Source: Eggerthellaceae bacterium
Lineage (GTDB): Bacteria > Actinomycetota > Coriobacteriia > Coriobacteriales > Eggerthellaceae
Assembly: GCA_900753095.1 (NCBI GenBank)
Contig: CAADXT010000130.1
Location: forward strand, 1-5,461
DNA length: 5,461 nucleotides
Direction of reading: 5' to 3'
In this document: positions 1 to 5,461 of the stretch, piece by piece
Layout: every line of letters begins with the position of its first letter
Numbering within the stretch: the stretch's first letter is position 1
The notes under the pieces: generated by a model
The model's input: the letters and a program-made list of their open reading frames with translations, nothing else
What the model was told of the DNA's origin: nothing
Databases searched by the model: none
Translations under genes and position numbers: made by a program

Positions 1-1
1 G

Positions 2-43
2 AAAGAGGAAGGCATTGTACTTTGGTACATGCCTGACGATTGA
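2..43 (+). CDS. possible 3' end of an upstream gene (partial, unrecognised)
   Basis: An open frame enters from the left edge and ends at a TGA at 41-43; the last residues would read KEEGIVLWYMPDD. Codons are ordinary for a GC-rich genome, but 13 codons are too few to recognise a family. A second + frame is also open from base 3 to a TAA at 63-65 (tail KRKALYFGTCLTIERQDGAP), so the choice of frame is uncertain. The segment may instead be non-coding, because an imperfect inverted repeat (11-33) fills most of it. No function can be assigned. Confidence 0.25.
   Translation, partial: KEEGIVLWYMPDD
11..33. repeat. imperfect inverted repeat, 9-bp stem with one bulged base
   Basis: GGCATTGTAC (11-20) and GTACATGCC (25-33) are complementary over 9 pairs with one extra T on the left arm and a TTTG loop. 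Read on the - strand, the stem is followed by a pyrimidine-rich run (TTCCTCTTTC) to the window edge, so it could be a weak terminator for leftward transcription beyond the RNA gene. It has no U-run on the + strand. It may also be chance structure within the end of a gene. Confidence 0.35.
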
Positions 44-98
44 AAGGCAAGATGGCGCGCCCTAAGCGGCCGCAGCATCGGACCGTCTCATGCGAAGG

Positions 99-125
99 TT
101 TCGTTTTGCCGTAGGCAAAACGAAA
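99..125. repeat. perfect 12-bp inverted repeat, 3-nt loop
   Basis: TTTCGTTTTGCC (99-110) pairs exactly with GGCAAAACGAAA (114-125) around the loop GTA. It lies directly beyond the T-run that ends the leftward RNA gene, so on the - strand the order is closing stem, seven T, ATTT, then this hairpin. It is not a textbook terminator in either direction: on the + strand it is followed by TAAAAAAA, and on the - strand by CCTTCGC. Possible roles are a backup stop for the leftward RNA, a 3'-end barrier for an upstream + strand transcript, or a protein-binding palindrome. It is certain as a structure and uncertain in function. Confidence 0.6.
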
Positions 126-133
126 TAAAAAAA

Positions 134-142
134 CCGACCCCG
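134..142 (-). terminator. 3' arm of the RNA closing stem plus T-run
   Basis: On the - strand CGGGGTCGG (142-134) is followed by TTTTTTTATTT (133-123). Its pairing partner is the very 5' end of the RNA (284-276), so the stem that closes the RNA is also the candidate intrinsic terminator. The nearer hairpin at 173-156 is GC-rich but is not followed by T, so it is unlikely to be the terminator itself. Confidence 0.5.
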
Positions 143-155
143 CTAATTGGATGAA

Positions 156-173
156 CCCACCTTTCAAGGTGGG
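156..173 (-). repeat. hairpin within the small RNA
   Basis: CCCACCT and AGGTGGG flank a 4-base loop (TGAA on the - strand), a 7-bp perfect stem. It sits on the 3' side of the predicted central bubble, where 6S RNAs commonly carry a small hairpin. In an alternative fold the 5' bases GGGAGCC (near 246-240) pair with GGCACCC (near 177-171), which would open this hairpin, so the RNA could switch between two forms. Confidence 0.6.
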
Positions 174-292
174 TGCCCGCAGCTTGGTTCCTGGCTTTCG
201 CATCGACGGATACGAATCTCCATTCCGCACGCAATCTGAGGCTCCCAATTAAATGTCATCGGTCCATCGCAGACACGGGATCGGCTAACTTC

Positions 293-298
293 AGTATA
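293..298 (-). promoter_or_regulatory. -10 box for the leftward small RNA
   Basis: TATACT on the - strand matches the TATAAT consensus at 5 of 6 positions. Placing its last base at -7 puts +1 at A286, one base before the helix region of the RNA begins, which supports both calls. The -35 region at normal spacing (about 316-321, CTTTTT on the - strand) is poor, so the promoter may rely on an A/T-rich upstream stretch or an activator. Confidence 0.6.
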
Positions 299-323
299 GG
301 TAACGCGTTTTAAAGAAAAAGTC

Positions 324-352
324 TTGACACGCATTTCGTTGCAGTGTTCGAA
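324..352 (+). promoter_or_regulatory. candidate promoter for the addB-addA operon
   Basis: A perfect -35 hexamer TTGACA lies at 324-329. At 17 bp spacing the -10 position (347-352) reads TTCGAA, which is poor, with a TG at 345-346 just upstream that could partly compensate. Transcription would start near 359, giving a short leader of roughly 27 bases before the preferred GTG at 386. The perfect -35 and spacing argue for it and the weak -10 argues against. If real, it is back-to-back with the small-RNA promoter. Confidence 0.4.
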
Positions 353-370
353 ATGCTCCAACAAGTAACG

Positions 371-376
371 AAGAGG
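371..376 (+). promoter_or_regulatory. ribosome binding site deciding the addB start
   Basis: AAGAGG followed by A (371-377) lies 9 bases before the GTG at 386. The same AAGAGG core precedes the downstream gene (3047-3052). Neither the GTG at 344 nor the ATG at 353 has a comparable purine-rich stretch at the right distance, so 386 is the better start. Confidence 0.7.
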
Positions 377-385
377 ATCATTCGA

Positions 386-3057
386 GTGGTTAAAAAGGTA
401 GTTATCTTCAGCACCCACGATCAAGCGCTTTCGTACCGAAAGCAACTTGCTGCGCAAGGCGGCGATGCCTGCTTCGGTGTTACGGCCACCACGTACGGTG
501 CGTGGCTGTCTGACGCTTGGGAGCTGTATGGCGATGGACGCGTGCTGGTGTCTTCGCTCGATCGTTCGTTTGCGGTTCATGCCCTGCTGGAGCGCTCGTC
601 GGAATCGGGCGAGCTTGAGCTAACCGATGGCGGCATTTCGCTCGTCTGCCGTTTCTTCTCCGATACGGTGGGGCTTGATGAGCTGGATGCCGCGGTAGCG
701 AATCCGCCTGCCTCCCTCTCTTCGCAAGAGCGCGAGGTCCTTCGCCTGGTGCAACCGTATCGAGCGCTTCTTGAAGAGCGTGGCTTTGTGGAAGTGGGCG
801 ATGCCCTTAACGTCCTTTCCCAAATGAGCTGGGATATTTCGTTCTCTTTCGCCGGCGGGGTGGATATTCCTCCCGTTCTTGCCCAGTTCATGGACCGCAC
901 CGGGATAGCATCTGATTTGCTGGGGGAAGAAGAGGGCCTTGTCACCGGCTTGCCGGAAGGGGTATCGCCTCAGTTCCTTTTTGCCTCGGGCCCCTCGGCT
1001 GAGCATGCCCTTGTTGCGAGCTACGTGGGCCAGGCGCGCGCCGCCCTTCAGCAAAGCGGCAGGGCAGGGAGCGTCCTTGCGGTGTCGGCGCGCCCGCACC
1101 GTCTTTACGAATCGCTTTCCGAGGCGCTTGGCCCTAAGGGCTGCGAATGCGTTTTGCGTGCTCGCAGGCCGTTTACGGAAACCGTGTTCGGCCGTGCCTA
1201 CATGGCAATTCGGGAATTCATTTTGGACAGCCGTCACGACCCGCGCGCTCTGATGGACTTCGCCTCTTCGCCGTTTTCGGGCATTTCGGGTGAGGCGGCC
1301 GCCAAGATTGACGCCTCGGTTAGGGGCGATAGGGCCTTGAGCTTCGAGGAGCTTCAGGCCATGATGCACCTGGTTACCGAAACCTACGACTTGTTCGAGG
1401 AGCTGGTGAGCGATGCCGACGCCTCGCTTTTGCTCGATCGCTTCGTCGACTTGGCCGAAGAGCTGAAGGGCCTCGATGCCGCCACGGTATTCGAGCAGCA
1501 GATTGCCATCATGGCCTTGCGCTCGGTATACGAGTCGGCTCGCCGCTGGAGCGTTGAGCCGGATGCGTTCTCGTTTGCCTTGTCGGCGCTTTCCGTCGAT
1601 GCTTCCCGCACGTGCGGATCGGGGCCGTGCAGGGTCACGGTGCTCGATGCCGCACAGGCAGCGACGCTTTCTAGCCAAGAGCGCTTCGATGTGGTGGTGT
1701 ACTGCGATTTGGATGCTCGCTATGTTTCGGCAAGCGAGCCCCATAACGCGCTGGTAACGCTCGAGGAAAAGCTTGGTATTGCCGTCTCTCGTCACGCGCT
1801 CAAAGACGCGCGCTGTGCCTTCGAGCGCGTGAAGGCGAGCGCCAAGAGGTACTTTGCCTGCGAGCGCGTTCTGAACGCCGGCGGCGATGAGGACATCTAC
1901 CCCTCGTTCGTGCTGGACGAGTACTGCGAATGCTTGCGCGAAGAGGGCGAAGAGCTCGATGCGTTCGGCGTGCCCGAGCATCTGAGCTCGTTTGCGGTAA
2001 CGCGCGACGAAGGCGGCTCGCGCAGCACCTATGCGGCAAACTATCAGCCCAGCGGGGAAGACCCCGGCTCGATCACGATACCGGGCTTTGCTCCGGGCGG
2101 CATCGGCGATGCGCTCAAGCCGCTGCTCTCGCTGTTCCGTGCGCCCGACGATCAAGACGCGGTCGTCCTCTCGCCTTCCGCTATCGAGGAATACGTGAAC
2201 TGCCCCTATCGCTGGTTTGCGGCAAGGCGCTTGCGTCCCGAGGCGCCGGACGAGCTGCTAGGGCCGCTGGAGCAGGGCGTTTTCGTGCACGCGGTATGGG
2301 AATCGTTCTACCGTTCGCTGGAGCAGGGCATCGGCGAAAAGCGCGTTACGCCTGGCAACCTGGAAAAGGCGCAGCGGCATCTGGCCCTTGCGTTCGATGA
2401 GGAGCTTGCCCGCCAGCCGCAGGCAGAGGGCGTGCGCTACCTGCCCCTTACTCCCACCGAGCACGCTCAGGCTGCTCGCTTGAGGCAGACGCTCATCGAG
2501 AACTTGGGCGTGCAGGCTCGCCTGCTGCCCCGTTTCGTGCCGCAGCAATTTGAGCTTTCCATCGAGCCCGATCAGGGCATCGATTATGCGGGTGTTCGCC
2601 TTATGGGCCGCGTTGACCGAGTGGACGTCGATGCGGAACGCGGGCACTATGCGGTCATCGATTACAAGGGCGGCGTTGCCGGCCATGATGCGGGGTTCGA
2701 TCCTGACGAGCAGGAGGAATTCTCCACGCCCTCGAAGGTTCAGGCGCTTATCTACGCCCAGGCGCTGCGCCGCAAGATGGGGTCGGCGCGTCCCGTTGGT
2801 GCTTTGTACTTGAGCTATCGCGCCAAGGAGCCCGCCGGCTCTTTGGCGGGTTCGTTCGATTCGGCGATGCTCGATGCAACGGGCTTCGCGCGCAACGCTG
2901 CTGCGGTGAACATGAACTTCGAATCGTACCTTGATTTGGTCGAGGTTGAAATCGCAAAGCGCGTTGCCAACCTGCTCGACGGCGATATAGCGCCCAATCC
3001 TCTTTGCGCCGCATCCTGCAAGTACTGTCCTGTCCGTTTCTGCGAAAAGAGGCTCTC

Positions 3058-3061
<4 letters not shown>
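386..3061 (+). CDS. addB: AddB-like PD-(D/E)XK nuclease subunit of a helicase-nuclease
   Basis: This 891-residue protein looks like the AddB half of an AddAB enzyme, which resects double-strand DNA ends for RecA-dependent repair in the cytoplasm. The C-terminal third carries the nuclease: Cys606 in NCPYRWFA, His635 in GVFVHAVWE, Asp744 in GRVDRVD, Asp759 and Lys761 in VIDYKGG, and Gln786 with Tyr790 in KVQALIYAQAL. The tail has C878-x2-C881-x4-C886, which with Cys606 matches the four-cysteine Fe-S staple of AddB; Cys874 is an extra. The N-terminal half is helicase-like but degenerate: it begins VVKKVVIFSTHDQAL and shows no Walker A motif. A beta strand FDVVVYCDLDARY (434-446) sits where AddB proteins have their V.GL/D..FP region. 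Bacillus AddB is about 1166 residues, so this is a compact version. The upstream frame is open to a GTG at 344, which would add 14 residues, but the ribosome site favours 386. The gene overlaps the next by 4 bases. The family is secure; the symbol is less so, because divergent Actinobacterial homologues are often named only as PD-(D/E)XK family proteins. Confidence 0.88.
3047..3060 (+). promoter_or_regulatory. ribosome site and GTGA overlap linking addB to addA
   Basis: AAGAGG at 3047-3052 lies inside the last addB codons, 5 bases before the GTG at 3058. That GTG shares the bases GTGA with the addB stop (TGA 3059-3061). Such overlaps usually let a terminating ribosome restart on the next gene, matching the output of two subunits of one complex. 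Confidence 0.75.

Positions 3062-5461
<2,400 letters not shown>

Larger units (their letters stand above)
127..286 (-). ncRNA. ssrS: structured small RNA, probably 6S RNA
   Basis: A transcript starting at A286 would be about 150 nt. Its 5' bases 284-276 (CCGATCCCG) pair over 9 positions, with one G-U, with bases 142-134 (CGGGGTCGG). Seven T follow at once (133-127), so the closing stem also makes a terminator. Inside, bases 251-245 (TAATTGG) pair with 150-144 (CCAATTA). A hairpin CCCACCT-TGAA-AGGTGGG occupies 173-156 on the 3' side. The middle can fold as a long interrupted rod: GCC..CAG with CTG..GGC, then CGGAAT with ATCCG near 215. End-to-end pairing, a central bubble with a hairpin on its 3' strand, and length fit 6S RNA, which binds the housekeeping RNA polymerase holoenzyme by mimicking an open promoter and lowers transcription in stationary phase. 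The identity rests on architecture and remembered resemblance, not on a covariance search. A longer open frame crosses this region on the same strand but has no ribosome site or recognisable domain. It could instead be another regulatory RNA. Confidence 0.65.

Noticed and set aside
164..580. A 138-codon - strand open frame crossing the small-RNA region
   Set aside because: It spans the RNA promoter and most of the RNA body, overlaps addB, has no recognisable domain, and ends inside the RNA hairpin. The RNA reading explains the sequence better.
620..2155. A 511-codon open frame on the - strand opposite addB
   Set aside because: Same shadow effect: low-complexity Arg/Ala-rich product, no ribosome site, and it opposes a gene with clear domain signatures.
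2828..2853. A 9-bp stem-loop (CCCGCC/GGCGGG core) inside addB, considered as an internal terminator
   Set aside because: No T-run follows, it encodes part of an ordinary protein segment (EPAGSLAGSF), and the reading frame is continuous through it.

Overview
The window holds two adjacent genes on the + strand that together look like an AddAB-type helicase-nuclease for repair of DNA double-strand breaks. Upstream, on the opposite strand, a compact structured RNA gene is transcribed divergently from them. The GC-rich codon use, GTG starts, AddAB-like rather than RecBCD-like architecture and unusually short AddB suggest a high-GC Gram-positive bacterium. A Coriobacteriia member (Eggerthella/Slackia/Adlercreutzia-like) is my best guess, but this is inference from style and not from a marker gene.

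Layout. Bases 1-43 may hold the last codons of an upstream + strand gene (weak) and contain an imperfect inverted repeat. Bases 44-98 show no gene, only two rare 8-bp palindromes (AscI- and NotI-type) four bases apart. Bases 99-125 are a perfect 12-bp inverted repeat. Bases 127-286 on the - strand form an apparent stand-alone RNA gene of about 150 nt: a -10 box (TATACT) ends 6 bases before a likely +1 at A286, the 5' and 3' ends pair in a 9-bp closing stem, a strong internal hairpin lies on the 3' side, and a run of seven U follows the closing stem. This layout most resembles a 6S RNA (ssrS). Bases 287-385 hold the back-to-back promoter region for the RNA and the nuclease operon.

From 386 to 3061 runs an AddB-like protein with a degenerate, Walker-less N-terminal helicase-like half and a C-terminal iron-sulphur PD-(D/E)XK nuclease. 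From 3058, overlapping it by 4 bases (GTGA), runs an AddA/UvrD-family helicase that leaves the window at 5461 before its expected C-terminal nuclease domain.

How they work together: AddA supplies the ATP-driven helicase motor and, in the family, one nuclease. AddB supplies the second nuclease with its Fe-S staple and the scaffold that reads recombination hotspots. The overlap and shared Shine-Dalgarno pattern suggest translational coupling and equal subunit supply. If the divergent RNA is 6S RNA, its own control of RNA polymerase in stationary phase sits directly beside the promoter of this repair operon. I saw no mobile element, CRISPR array, tRNA or rRNA.
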